38,833 nt of DNA from an uncultured bacterium (GTDB lineage Bacteria > Bdellovibrionota_C > UBA2361 > JANWWW01). The stretch spans positions 1 to 38,833 of the forward strand of contig CALHSA010000013.1 of assembly GCA_938038205.1 (NCBI GenBank). Reading direction: 5' to 3'. Below are positions 8,358 to 16,220 of the stretch, in pieces. The first letter of the stretch is position 1, and each line of letters opens with the position of its first letter. The notes beneath the pieces were generated by a model that did not search any database, was not told the DNA's origin, and saw nothing but the letters and a program-made list of their open reading frames with translations. The translations under genes and the position numbers were made by a program.

Positions 8358-9266
8358 GTGTTTTGTAATGCGAAAAGTGATTTTTACGAAATTTCTAGGA
8401 AAAAAAGTAAAAATTTACCTAAACCACCTTGGATAAAATCAGTTGCTCCTGGAAGCCCTAAATATTTGGAAACTTTATCAATCGTTAGACAGTACAATCT
8501 TAATACTGTCTGCCAGGAAGCAATGTGCCCTAATATCGGTGAATGTTGGGGGAACAGAACTGCAACATTCATGATTATGGGAGATTTATGCACGAGAAGA
8601 TGTAATTTTTGCTCTGTAAAAAAAGGTGATTCCACCACTTTGCTACCTCTGGATCCTCTTGAACCGAAAAGAGTTGCTTTAGCTGCAAAGTTGATGGGTA
8701 TAAAGCATGTTGTAGTTACATCAGTTAACAGAGATGATTTACCTGATAATGGAGCACATCATATTGCAGAAACTGCTAATTGGATAAAACATGTAAACCA
8801 TGATGCATCTGTTGAGCTATTGATCCCTGATTTACAAGGTCAACTAAAAGATCTAGAAATAATAATGAAAAGTAATGTTGATGTTCTTAATCATAATCTT
8901 GAAACAGTACCATCTTTATACCGAAAAGTAAGGCCAGGTGCAGATTACCACCGAAGCTTAATGATTCTAAGGGAAGCAAAAAATTACAAGCCGAATGTAA
9001 GAACAAAAAGTGGGATTATGGTTGGACTTGGAGAAAAAATTGATGAAGTTTTAAAAGTGATGGATGATTTAAGAAGCGTTGATGTCGATATCATAACCAT
9101 TGGCCATTATCTTCGACCAACTGAAAAACAAATGCCAGTCAAGGAGTGGGTAACCCCAGAGACCTTTAATTTTTACTCAATTGAAGCAAAAAAAAGGGGG
9201 TTCAAACATGTGGAATCAGGTCCACTAGTAAGATCAAGCTATCATGCTTGGAAGCATGTAGCGTAA
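8358..9266 (+). CDS. lipA: Lipoyl synthase
   Basis: 302 residues. Two iron-sulfur sites are clear: the auxiliary-cluster cysteines C52, C57 and C63 (CQEAMCPNIGEC) and the radical-SAM motif C78-x3-C82-x2-C85 (CTRRCNFC). The C-terminal RSSYHAW contains the serine that ligates the auxiliary cluster in the family. LipA inserts two sulfurs into protein-bound octanoyl groups to make lipoyl cofactors for pyruvate and 2-oxoglutarate dehydrogenases and the glycine cleavage system. The start is a GTG at 8358; the nearby ATG at 8368 is out of frame, and upstream purines (GAGATAG) are a weak binding site. The gene is divergent from oleBC with about 50 nt between them. No lipB is in view. Confidence 0.95.
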   Translation: MFCNAKSDFYEISRKKSKNLPKPPWIKSVAPGSPKYLETLSIVRQYNLNTVCQEAMCPNIGECWGNRTATFMIMGDLCTRRCNFCSVKKGDSTTLLPLDPLEPKRVALAAKLMGIKHVVVTSVNRDDLPDNGAHHIAETANWIKHVNHDASVELLIPDLQGQLKDLEIIMKSNVDVLNHNLETVPSLYRKVRPGADYHRSLMILREAKNYKPNVRTKSGIMVGLGEKIDEVLKVMDDLRSVDVDIITIGHYLRPTEKQMPVKEWVTPETFNFYSIEAKKRGFKHVESGPLVRSSYHAWKHVA

Positions 9267-9289
9267 AAAAATTGCCTCTATTGGCTTAT

Positions 9290-9295
9290 TATAAT
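9290..9295 (+). promoter_or_regulatory. Candidate -10 element of the tRNA-Val gene
   Basis: A perfect TATAAT lies 16 nt before the tRNA 5' end, which would place transcription start about 10 nt upstream of the mature end. I see no convincing -35 at 16-18 nt; the nearest TTG-containing hexamer (TTGCCT, 9272) is too close. The element is an inference from position and sequence. Confidence 0.45.
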
Positions 9296-9311
9296 AGAAT
9301 ACTGTTCTGTT

Positions 9312-9385
<74 letters not shown>

Positions 9386-9427
9386 ATTTAAAGATTATTT
9401 GCTAGAATTTTAAGTTTGTTTAAAATT

Positions 9428-9913
9428 ATGAGGCGCCTATTGTTAGTTATTTTTGGTCTCATGGTAACCGGTTGCAATGATGAATGGTTATCTAGGTGGG
9501 AGGGTAGGTGGACCATTGATAGGGATAACCTAATTGTTGATGTTGGCAGGTGTCCTAAACAGTGTGAAGAAATACTATATTCAGTGCCGAGTGAATTAAA
9601 TATATCAGTTCAGAGTGAAAGAATGTTAAGGGATTATGTTTTTGTTGATATGAATTGCGGTAGAAAGTGTTTAGATATAAATGGATCTTTTGATGGCACT
9701 TTCACTGATGTCGAAAATAAATCATTTTTAAGTTTATCTGGTAATCTTAAACTGGAAGGGAAGCAGTGTGGCCTTTTTATAAAACCGAGTGATTTGAACC
9801 TCGGTAAGATCTCAAGGAAAAGAATGAGCTTTCAGATTCAAGGAAGTGGTATTGAGAGAAACAGTAAAACCAGATGTAGAGTTATAATTGATGGTTTTGC
9901 GAAAAGAAAATAG
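9428..9913 (+). CDS. Hypothetical lipoprotein with several cysteines
   Basis: 161 residues from the ATG at 9428. A TTG four codons upstream is also possible, but the ATG directly gives MRR followed by a hydrophobic run. The lipobox MVTGC places the acylated Cys at residue 16, with Asn-Asp after it. An Asp next to or near the +2 position can favour inner-membrane retention in Enterobacteria, which may not apply here. The mature part looks beta-rich, with Cys pairs GRCPKQC and MNCGRKC plus KQCG and TRC, suggesting disulfides. I recognise no family. It follows the tRNA by 42 nt and ends at a strong hairpin shared with the opposite operon. Confidence 0.75.
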   Translation: MRRLLLVIFGLMVTGCNDEWLSRWEGRWTIDRDNLIVDVGRCPKQCEEILYSVPSELNISVQSERMLRDYVFVDMNCGRKCLDINGSFDGTFTDVENKSFLSLSGNLKLEGKQCGLFIKPSDLNLGKISRKRMSFQIQGSGIERNSKTRCRVIIDGFAKRK

Positions 9914-9951
9914 CTACGCCCAAATTTTAGGGCGCAGCTATAATTTTCTTT
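9911..9951. terminator. Bidirectional intrinsic terminator
   Basis: The stem TAGCTACGCCC (9911-9921) pairs with GGGCGCAGCTA (9930-9940) with one A-C mismatch and an 8-nt loop. On the plus strand it is followed by TAATTTTCTTT. On the minus strand the preceding A-rich run reads as TTTTCTTTT. It separates the converging lipoprotein gene and the accD-lptD-tpx-79aa operon. Confidence 0.85.
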
Positions 9952-9964
9952 ATGCTAGGAAAGC

Positions 9965-10204
9965 TTATCTTCCCAAGCTTCTAATTGATTCTATAATTCT
10001 TTTTACATTCTCTACTAACATTGAGTAGAGAGCTTGGAGAAACTGAAATTTTAGATTAGCCTTTGTTATATTATTTTGGACCTCTTGAACTTTGTTAAAG
10101 TTTCCAGTTCTAATTGCGCTATTAAACGCAGCAAAGCCTCGGGTTATTTCGTTATTTGCTCCCACCAATGCTCGTGAGAGTGTATCAAAATTCAACCTTA
10201 ACAT
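9965..10204 (-). CDS. 79-aa helical protein, strongly translated; faint T3SS-needle-like pattern
   Basis: An AAGGAGG Shine-Dalgarno precedes three in-frame ATGs (10213, 10210, 10204). Only the third has ideal spacing (9 nt), so the likely product is 79 residues starting MLRLNFDTLS. It has no Cys, Trp, signal peptide or long membrane segment and reads as two amphipathic helices (about 5-30 and 36-75) joined by a TGN turn. It ends in a Val/Ile-rich helix with basic residues. Size, two-helix layout and C-terminal helix are reminiscent of type III secretion needle subunits (YscF/PrgI type), but no family signature is certain and no secretion genes are near. It is the last gene of the accD-lptD-tpx run and stops before a strong terminator. 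Function unknown. Confidence 0.7.
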   Translation of the reverse strand: MLRLNFDTLSRALVGANNEITRGFAAFNSAIRTGNFNKVQEVQNNITKANLKFQFLQALYSMLVENVKRIIESIRSLGR

Positions 10205-10213
10205 AATCATCAT

Positions 10214-10220
10214 CCTCCTT
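10214..10220 (-). promoter_or_regulatory. Perfect Shine-Dalgarno deciding the start of the 79-aa gene
   Basis: The minus strand reads AAGGAGG, the best ribosome binding site I noticed in the window. It abuts the first of three ATGs (0 nt) and is 9 nt from the third, at 10204, favouring the third as the start. Its strength suggests a high protein level compared with neighbours, which mostly rely on overlaps. Confidence 0.8.
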
Positions 10221-10238
10221 CTATGTTGATCGTAAAAT

Positions 10239-10757
10239 TCAGCTATTGGTTAACCTGAAGATCGTGTTACGAATTTCTTCGTAATCAGGTTCCATGGTGA
10301 TCTCGGAAATTAATTTTATTTCAACAAATTTTAATCCTTCTAATACAAACCAAGCACGAGCAAGTAATCCTAAGCTCGTTTCAACTCCCAGCATTTTTCC
10401 ACCCTCATTGTAAGGGAAATCACTGAAAAGCATAATTCTCTCAGATTGATCATTGACACTTTGCCACCTTTTCAAAGCAAAAGGTAAATCTTTACTTAAA
10501 CAGAGTATGTTAAACTCCCTTAAATTCTCATTAAACAAATCCTTCACTTTACAAACTTCGGAATTACAAACCGGGGTATCCAAACTTGGCACCGTTAATA
10601 GCAAAGTTAAACCTTTATTTGCTGTCAAAACGTTATGAATGTTTAAATCCTCAAAAGAAACATTTTTAACCCTAAAATTAGCTATTTCCTGACCTTTATT
10701 AGGGATTGAACCAATCAAATCCACCGGCTGACCTTTAAAAGTAACTGTGTTTTTCAT
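10239..10757 (-). CDS. tpx: Tpx-type thiol peroxidase lacking the usual resolving cysteine
   Basis: 172 residues, full length for atypical 2-Cys peroxiredoxins of the Tpx family. The peroxidatic site is clear as TVPSLDTPVC (Cys64, matching E. coli Cys61), and the ending EITMEPDYEEI is typical. The segment after ILCLSKDLPFA, where E. coli Tpx has the resolving Cys95 in RFC, reads KRWQS. The Cys is replaced by Gln99, and I confirmed this from the nucleotides. Other cysteines are Cys69, five residues after the peroxidatic one, and Cys86. The enzyme would reduce hydroperoxides, but by a 1-Cys mechanism or a different partner cysteine. It lies 23 nt downstream of lptD and 25 nt upstream of the 79-aa gene. 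Confidence 0.88.
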   Translation of the reverse strand: MKNTVTFKGQPVDLIGSIPNKGQEIANFRVKNVSFEDLNIHNVLTANKGLTLLLTVPSLDTPVCNSEVCKVKDLFNENLREFNILCLSKDLPFALKRWQSVNDQSERIMLFSDFPYNEGGKMLGVETSLGLLARAWFVLEGLKFVEIKLISEITMEPDYEEIRNTIFRLTNS

Positions 10758-10780
10758 ATCGCTCGAAATCTTACACGAAT

Positions 10781-13156
10781 TTACTCCTGTTTTCTATTCC
10801 ACTGGAATGGTATTTCCTGAACAATATCTCCAATACCCGATAACACGATTGAAACACTTAATTTTAAGTCATCAGGATTCTGATTCTTTTCTAAGCCAAA
10901 ATCCAAAAACCAGCATTTACATTTTCCAGCTAATTGTAAAACTGAGTAGCTATCAAGTACTTTCGAAGCCTCCAAATCATAACGTACCCAGCTTCCCACT
11001 GAGACTCTATCAAATAATTCAAACTTAATACCTCCAATTATCTCACTGGTATTCGTTTGAAGTCTCTGATTTTTCTCTTTGAAGATATAGTCAAGATAAG
11101 TCGTCACATCACCTAACACACTCTTAGAACCAAACCTTGCAAATGTTAGATCTCTGTTGGATCTATCATACGCAGTTCTAACTCTAAAACTTAAATTCTC
11201 CAATGGATTAAACCTAGCTTTAAGACTGGTATTGGAAAACTTACTTCCAGTTACCTCAAACTCCTCATCCAAGCTGTAGAGCTCAGAAACTTCAACGGAT
11301 AAAACTGAACTTTTGCGATAATCAGATGACCTAAAAGAATCCTCAAGTGATAACTCTTTTAAACTTTCAATCTGCCCTAGATAATCATACAAATTAGGTA
11401 GGATTTCAGGAAAATCTTTATCAATATAGATTCCAGAATGAGAAATCTTGGTTACATAAGTTTTAAAACCATACTTTAGCGCCTCAATATCTCTTTGCCT
11501 ATCAATGACAGGATTAAAATTGGGAATCTTGTCTAAATTCTTTGAGTTCCTTTGAAAAACGTTACCAAAAAAAGGCTCAAGATAGTGAATATATTTCTGT
11601 GTACTGGCATCTAACAGTCGTGAATCTGAGCTGCTTAGTATAACTCTCTCAAGTTTAGTTGAGAAAGTGTTCTCTAGTCGATTTGTAATCAATCTATCCT
11701 CAAAAAAATCATTCTCCTGATCAACTGAGTAGAATTTTACTGTACTAATTGCTTGGGATTTTAAGTTGATTAAGTTTGATAACGACATATTCAAATTTAA
11801 GTTAGGCTTAAAACTTAAACGTCGTCCCTCAAATCCTTCTTGTCTAATGTAGTTAGTAAAATTCAAATTATGCCCAATAACAGGGGTAAAACCTAACGAT
11901 CCTAAACGCATACTCCCCAACTGTTTCGAAATTAGGTGATTAAATGATGGAACTTCATCAAAAATTCGATCCTGAAAGCGCCCAAAATCCTGAACAGAGT
12001 TTGCTCCAATAACAAAAGAACCAAACGAGCTTGTTCTCAACCTCAAATTTGCCGAGCTAACTAAAAAGGGAATAGAGTGTCTAGCTATATCATTTTTTGT
12101 TTCTTTTATAAGAAGATCATCAGACGCCCTTTTTGCATCTACTATAGCATCGAGAATATACGATTTTGGGTCTCGAGAAAGTACAGAATAAAAAGAAACA
12201 GAACCAGCCAATCTATTTTTATCAATCTTAGCATTTCGAAATAATTCCTTCTTTAATCCCCTTAGCTCGTAGTCCCCATTTTTGAATCTAGGGGACTCAT
12301 TCGAATAAAAAAACGCTGCAGATAAGTAACCAGAGTTTGGCATCAAATAGGTTCCTCTTCCTTTAATTCCAAATCGAGTCTTGGTATAGGTGAAAGGTGT
12401 GATAATTAAATCAGAGGTATCACTCGGCGGTAGAAAGATTGGTGTTTCAGCAAAAAAACCATGTCTTCTTGAAATACCTAGTTTTGGGGATAAAAAGCCA
12501 GCTTTCCGAGACTCTAATAAGGGGACTTTAACGTACGGCAAGTAAAAAATTGGTGTACCGAATACTCTAAATTTTACATTTTTTGCAGTGATGCTATCCT
12601 GCTTAATGATCTGACACTCAGTTGAATCAAATGACCAGGGCATTTTGCCATCAGAACATCTACAAGATGAGAATTCTGCGTTCTCCAATCTTATCCTTGA
12701 ACTATTCTCTATTTGACCTTTCTCAGACTCAAAGGAGAACAGGCTATCCAGAAAAAAAGCCTTACCGTCTTTGAATTCTCCCTTACCAGTCAAAATATCA
12801 TATCTTAAAGATTCAGCTTCAATAACCTTTGAACCCCGGAAAATTCTTACTCCATCATCAACAATAATCTCACCAGTACTTTTATTGTAAACTAAACTCT
12901 CTGCTTGAACGACCGTATCCTTGTAAAGGATTGTAGCCCCACCAAAAGCTCTTATAACCTCGGAGTTGATATCGTATTTAAGATTATCTGCATAAACCTT
13001 AACAAAATCTTCAGTTAAAGTTGGAATTATTAATGATTGTTTTATCTGTTTTAGCAAAACCTCATCAGGTCTTTTAAAGCTTTTTTTAAAATCTTCTTCA
13101 GAAATTTGAGCTAGTAAAGCAAGCCTTAAGACAATCAATAAAAAAAACTTAAACAC
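10781..13156 (-). CDS. lptD: LPS-assembly outer-membrane protein LptD
   Basis: 791 residues, GTG start directly abutting the accD stop. A hydrophobic N-terminus (1-16) acts as signal peptide. Residues about 55-160 carry the OstA/LptA-like repeats (YDINSEVIRAFGGATILY and similar), and the remainder is the beta-barrel, beginning near PIFYLPYVKVPLLESRKAGFLSPKLG, a strongly conserved LptD segment. LptD, with the lipoprotein LptE, inserts LPS into the outer leaflet. Cysteines cluster at C165, C167 and C181 in the N-domain and C746 and C748 near the C-terminus. This is the arrangement that forms the inter-domain disulfides needed for assembly in E. coli. Its presence is the best evidence that this bacterium makes LPS. 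Confidence 0.92.
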   Translation of the reverse strand: MFKFFLLIVLRLALLAQISEEDFKKSFKRPDEVLLKQIKQSLIIPTLTEDFVKVYADNLKYDINSEVIRAFGGATILYKDTVVQAESLVYNKSTGEIIVDDGVRIFRGSKVIEAESLRYDILTGKGEFKDGKAFFLDSLFSFESEKGQIENSSRIRLENAEFSSCRCSDGKMPWSFDSTECQIIKQDSITAKNVKFRVFGTPIFYLPYVKVPLLESRKAGFLSPKLGISRRHGFFAETPIFLPPSDTSDLIITPFTYTKTRFGIKGRGTYLMPNSGYLSAAFFYSNESPRFKNGDYELRGLKKELFRNAKIDKNRLAGSVSFYSVLSRDPKSYILDAIVDAKRASDDLLIKETKNDIARHSIPFLVSSANLRLRTSSFGSFVIGANSVQDFGRFQDRIFDEVPSFNHLISKQLGSMRLGSLGFTPVIGHNLNFTNYIRQEGFEGRRLSFKPNLNLNMSLSNLINLKSQAISTVKFYSVDQENDFFEDRLITNRLENTFSTKLERVILSSSDSRLLDASTQKYIHYLEPFFGNVFQRNSKNLDKIPNFNPVIDRQRDIEALKYGFKTYVTKISHSGIYIDKDFPEILPNLYDYLGQIESLKELSLEDSFRSSDYRKSSVLSVEVSELYSLDEEFEVTGSKFSNTSLKARFNPLENLSFRVRTAYDRSNRDLTFARFGSKSVLGDVTTYLDYIFKEKNQRLQTNTSEIIGGIKFELFDRVSVGSWVRYDLEASKVLDSYSVLQLAGKCKCWFLDFGLEKNQNPDDLKLSVSIVLSGIGDIVQEIPFQWNRKQE

Positions 13157-14005
13157 CTAAAATCCAAGATTATCAAGAATTGTATATATTTCCAATCTAA
13201 GTAAATTCCTGGGCACTATCCTATCTATCATTCCTTTAGATAAAAGAAATTCGGCGCTTTGAAAATCATCCGGAAGTTTTTTATGAATTGTTTGTTCAAT
13301 CACCCTTTTTCCAGCAAAGCCAATAAGACTACCAGGTTCAGCCAAAATAATATCTCCCTGAAAGGCAAAAGACGCAGCTACACCACCTGTAGTTGGATCA
13401 GTAAGAACACTAATAAATGGAACTCTAGCCTCATTTAACCGAGAAACAGCTATCGATACTTTTGCCATTTGCATTAGCGAATAAATCCCCTCTTGCATTC
13501 TTGCTCCTCCAGATGCTGAAAAAACGACAACTGGGATTCGTACTGCTGCTGCATGTTCAAACAATACTTTTAATAACTCTCCAACAACAGATCCCATACT
13601 TCCACCCATGAATGAGAAGTCCATAACACCTAAACAGATATTTTTTTTATCGAGAGAGGCCGTTCCAATCAGAATAGCATCATCTAAACCTGTTCTTTGA
13701 ACATATTCTTGATATCTTATCGAGTAACTTTTAGTGTCTTTAAAAGAGAGTGGATCTTTAGATCTCAGCACAGGTCCCAACGGAGCAAAAGAGCCAGGAT
13801 CAACAAATTTTTCGATACGTTGTCTTGCTCCTATTCTAAAATGGTAGTTGCATCTTGGGCATATACTAAATGCATCAAGAAGCTCCCTTTTATACAGCAT
13901 GGTATTACACTTTGGGCATTTAACCCATATCTCCTCAGGAATGTTAGAAACAGAATCGGGATCAGCCTGTGGCTTTGGAGCTTTTTTCTTAAAAAACCAC
14001 ACCAT
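13157..14005 (-). CDS. accD: Acetyl-CoA carboxylase carboxyltransferase subunit beta
   Basis: 282 residues from the ATG at 14005, whose MVWFFKKK start resembles other AccD proteins; an in-frame ATG at 14038 would add 11 residues. The zinc ribbon is C30-x2-C33 and C49-x2-C52 (CPKC, CPRC). The crotonase-like core follows with GGSMGSVVGE, SASGGARMQEG and TDPTTGGVAASFA. With AccA (not in the window) it forms the carboxyltransferase that makes malonyl-CoA for fatty acid synthesis in the cytoplasm. Its stop abuts the lptD start, tying fatty acid and LPS genes together. It is divergent from the NIF3 gene, with 56 nt between starts. Confidence 0.95.
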   Translation of the reverse strand: MVWFFKKKAPKPQADPDSVSNIPEEIWVKCPKCNTMLYKRELLDAFSICPRCNYHFRIGARQRIEKFVDPGSFAPLGPVLRSKDPLSFKDTKSYSIRYQEYVQRTGLDDAILIGTASLDKKNICLGVMDFSFMGGSMGSVVGELLKVLFEHAAAVRIPVVVFSASGGARMQEGIYSLMQMAKVSIAVSRLNEARVPFISVLTDPTTGGVAASFAFQGDIILAEPGSLIGFAGKRVIEQTIHKKLPDDFQSAEFLLSKGMIDRIVPRNLLRLEIYTILDNLGF

Positions 14006-14061
14006 GGATGAGGCGAAATAATCTCTATAAAATCTCATTTAATTTTTGAAAAATCAATAGA

Positions 14062-14823
14062 ATGGTTAAGGTCAGTGAGTTTGTCAAATTTATGGATAAT
14101 ATTTTTAAAATCAATTATTTTACCGACATCGTTAAAAATGGATTAGTTTTAAGTTTAGATTTGCAGCGAAGAATAAATCGTGTTGGTTTAGCCGTTGATC
14201 TCACGCCATTTGTTTTACGAAAACTAATTCAAAAGAATTTTGATTTTTTAATACTTCACCATTCTCCAATGCATAGAGGACTTGAGAGAATAACTCCGCC
14301 AAAATCAAATATAATTGAAACAGTACTCAATAAAAAAATCTCAATTTATGTGTCTCATCTTCCGATGGATTGTCATAAAAAATTCGGTCACTCACATATC
14401 TTGGCTAAAAAATTAAATTTAACAGAAAGTAAACCGTTTCCATCAAAAAAGGAACCATTTGGAGTTATTGGAAAATTTAAATCGGACCTTAAAAAGCTTG
14501 AGAATTTACTAGATTCGATTTTATCTACAAAAGCAAAAAAAATTTTAAATTCACCGACTGAATTGAAAAAACTAGCCATCGTGTCAGGAGCAGGGGGTTC
14601 TTTGATTGATGCTGCAATCGAGCAAGGCGCGAACCTATTTATCACTGGTGAGATTAAGTACTCAGACTTTATAAATAGCCTTGAAAATAACATCTCTGTT
14701 TGGCTTTATGGACATCATAATACTGAATTACTAGGTTTATTTGAATTATCAAGACATCTAAAAAGAAAATTTGATTTTGAAGTAGTTGAAGTGATAGAGT
14801 GTGAAATTGCTAGTCAATGCTAA
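14062..14823 (+). CDS. NIF3-like dinuclear metal protein
   Basis: 253 residues, the usual length of the short bacterial NIF3 form. Metal-binding residues are visible: LILHHSP (around residue 67), HLPMDCH, and near the C-terminus GHHNTELLG with a second His pair. An ALVSGAGG-like segment (AIVSGAGGSLIDAA) and FITGEIKYSD are conserved family features. NIF3 proteins bind two metal ions and form hexameric rings. They are sometimes annotated as GTP cyclohydrolase I type 2, but their cellular role is unsettled. The stop overlaps the mtnP start by 7 nt, so the two are probably co-translated. Confidence 0.88.
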   Translation: MVKVSEFVKFMDNIFKINYFTDIVKNGLVLSLDLQRRINRVGLAVDLTPFVLRKLIQKNFDFLILHHSPMHRGLERITPPKSNIIETVLNKKISIYVSHLPMDCHKKFGHSHILAKKLNLTESKPFPSKKEPFGVIGKFKSDLKKLENLLDSILSTKAKKILNSPTELKKLAIVSGAGGSLIDAAIEQGANLFITGEIKYSDFINSLENNISVWLYGHHNTELLGLFELSRHLKRKFDFEVVEVIECEIASQC

Positions 14824-15644
14824 GCATTATTGGTGGCTCCGGGCTCTATCAGCTTGAGGGTGTTAAAACTATTGAGAAGCTAGACGTTAAAACTCCTTTC
14901 GGAGAACCTTCCAGTAAAATTTTTATTTGTGAGTATGAGGGGTTGAGTTTTTTTTTCCTACCAAGGCATGGTGTTAACCATAGCATCCAACCCTCGTATA
15001 TAAACTACAGAGCAAATATTTTTGCCTTAAAATCGCTTGGTGCTAAAGCTTTGTTAAGTGTTTCAGCAGTGGGATCACTAAGAGATAATCTACAACCAGG
15101 AAAGCTGACTTTAGCAACTGATTTCATTGATTTTACAAAAAAAAGAATTATGTCATTTTTTGAAACATCTGTAGTTCATTGGTCTCCTGTCCCGTTAGTC
15201 TGCCCAGTTCTATATCAGAAAGCTAGGGATACTCTACTATCCCCCGATTTGAGAAATAAATCAGTCATACCTGAAAAATGTGTTTACGTTTGCATTGAGG
15301 GACCTCGTTTTTCTACAAAAGCAGAGAGCGAGATGTTTCGCTCTTTAGGTGCGGACATAATTGGGATGACTGCATGCCCGGAGGTTTTGTTAGCTAAAGA
15401 GGCTGGTTTGGGCTACGTTAATTTAGCAGTTATAACCGATTACGATTGTTGGAAAGAATCAGCTGTAACAGTTGAAGAAGTCATGCATCGCTTTTCTGAA
15501 ACCTTAGGGTATGTTAGAAGTTTTATCCAAAGCTTTGTTAAAGATTTTTATTCTTTCAACTACTCATTTCCCAATAAACTGCAACTTTCAAATTGTTTAA
15601 TAGGAGGAGAAAAACCAGACTGGTTTGAAATCCTCGAAAAATAG
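14817..15644 (+). CDS. mtnP: S-methyl-5'-thioadenosine phosphorylase
   Basis: 275 residues, full length. It begins with the family signature IIGGSGLY, then has LPRHG.NHSI.PS.INYRAN, SAVGSL and a cIEGPRFSTKAE segment. The base-recognition part is IGMTACPEVLLAKEAG followed by TDYDCWKE, where the two Asp residues match those that hold adenine in MTA phosphorylases. That favours MTA rather than methylthioinosine or guanosine as substrate. The enzyme splits methylthioadenosine, a by-product of polyamine and other SAM-dependent reactions, into adenine and methylthioribose-1-phosphate. It is preceded by NIF3 with a 7-nt overlap and followed by an HU-family gene. Confidence 0.93.
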   Translation: MLSIIGGSGLYQLEGVKTIEKLDVKTPFGEPSSKIFICEYEGLSFFFLPRHGVNHSIQPSYINYRANIFALKSLGAKALLSVSAVGSLRDNLQPGKLTLATDFIDFTKKRIMSFFETSVVHWSPVPLVCPVLYQKARDTLLSPDLRNKSVIPEKCVYVCIEGPRFSTKAESEMFRSLGADIIGMTACPEVLLAKEAGLGYVNLAVITDYDCWKESAVTVEEVMHRFSETLGYVRSFIQSFVKDFYSFNYSFPNKLQLSNCLIGGEKPDWFEILEK

Positions 15645-15662
15645 GCTGTTTTAGCTTTTTTT
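15644..15662 (+). terminator. Weak terminator candidate after mtnP
   Basis: A short stem GGCT/AGCT with a loop of five to six bases precedes a run of seven T. The stem is only four pairs with one G-T, so it may slow rather than stop transcription. It lies just after the mtnP stop. Confidence 0.25.
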
Positions 15663-15714
15663 ATGTTGCCTTAATAAAAATTTAGTGTCAAAATCCTCAT
15701 TGGAGGGTATTTTT

Positions 15715-16152
15715 ATGCCAACAAGTAGGAAAAGTAGACCAACACAAACAGCAAGAGGAACTAGCTCGACAAGGCCTAATAACCAAAATAGGCAACAAAA
15801 TCAGTCTCGAGCAGTTCCAAGTAGAGGGGTTGCTAAGTGGTCAAACCCTAGCAAACCCAGTAATCAAAACAATGTGTATACACTCTCAGAGTTTGTTGAG
15901 AACTTAAGAGGTTATTGTGGTTTAGAAAGTAAAGCACAAGCGAAAACACTGTGCGATGACATTGCAAGGTTAATTAAAGATTGCATGAAGCGCTCGTATA
16001 CAATTCCTCTTTTCGGTTTGGGGAAACTTTTCGTCAGACAAACAAAAGCGAGGATGACGAGAAATCCTCAAACAGGGGAAATGATGAAGGTTCCGGCAAG
16101 AAAAAGGATAAGGTTTTCCCCCAACAAAGTATTGAAAGATCTAGTTAAATAG
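15715..16152 (+). CDS. HU/IHF-family DNA-binding protein with long basic N-terminal tail
   Basis: 145 residues from the ATG at 15715, which has a GGAGGG Shine-Dalgarno 7 nt upstream; a longer GTG frame exists but lacks such a site. Residues 1-55 are low-complexity, rich in Ser, Arg, Asn, Gln, Thr and Pro, probably disordered. The rest is an HU core: YTLSEFVENLRGYCGLESKAQAK (helices), PLFGLGKLFVRQTKAR (strands), and RNPQTGEMMKVPARKRIRF, the DNA-minor-groove arm. HU proteins bend and compact DNA. The 55-residue tail before the core is unusual, since most extended HU proteins carry Lys/Ala-rich C-terminal tails. The strong binding site suggests abundance. A hairpin terminator follows. Confidence 0.88.
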   Translation: MPTSRKSRPTQTARGTSSTRPNNQNRQQNQSRAVPSRGVAKWSNPSKPSNQNNVYTLSEFVENLRGYCGLESKAQAKTLCDDIARLIKDCMKRSYTIPLFGLGKLFVRQTKARMTRNPQTGEMMKVPARKRIRFSPNKVLKDLVK

Positions 16153-16183
16153 TCTCTTTTTTTAGTTAATATTATACTATTAA

Positions 16184-16212
16184 AACCACCCCTGCTTTTG
16201 GTAGGGGTGGTT
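16184..16212 (+). terminator. Hairpin after the HU-family gene
   Basis: AACCACCCCT (16184-16193) pairs perfectly with AGGGGTGGTT (16203-16212) around a 9-nt loop. The plus-strand T tract is poor (CATTTAAAATG), so it may be a weak terminator or an mRNA-protecting stem. The hairpin ends only 8 nt before the next start codon, which could also limit translation of that gene. Confidence 0.6.
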
Positions 16213-16220
16213 CATTTAAA

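Noticed and set aside
9243-9258. CATGCTT-GG-AAGCATG inverted repeat at the end of lipA
   Set aside because: The loop of two bases is too small and no T tract follows; it is coding sequence for the conserved C-terminus.
9272-9295. TTGCCT as a -35 for the tRNA -10
   Set aside because: The spacing of 12 nt is far below 16-18, so only the -10 is proposed.
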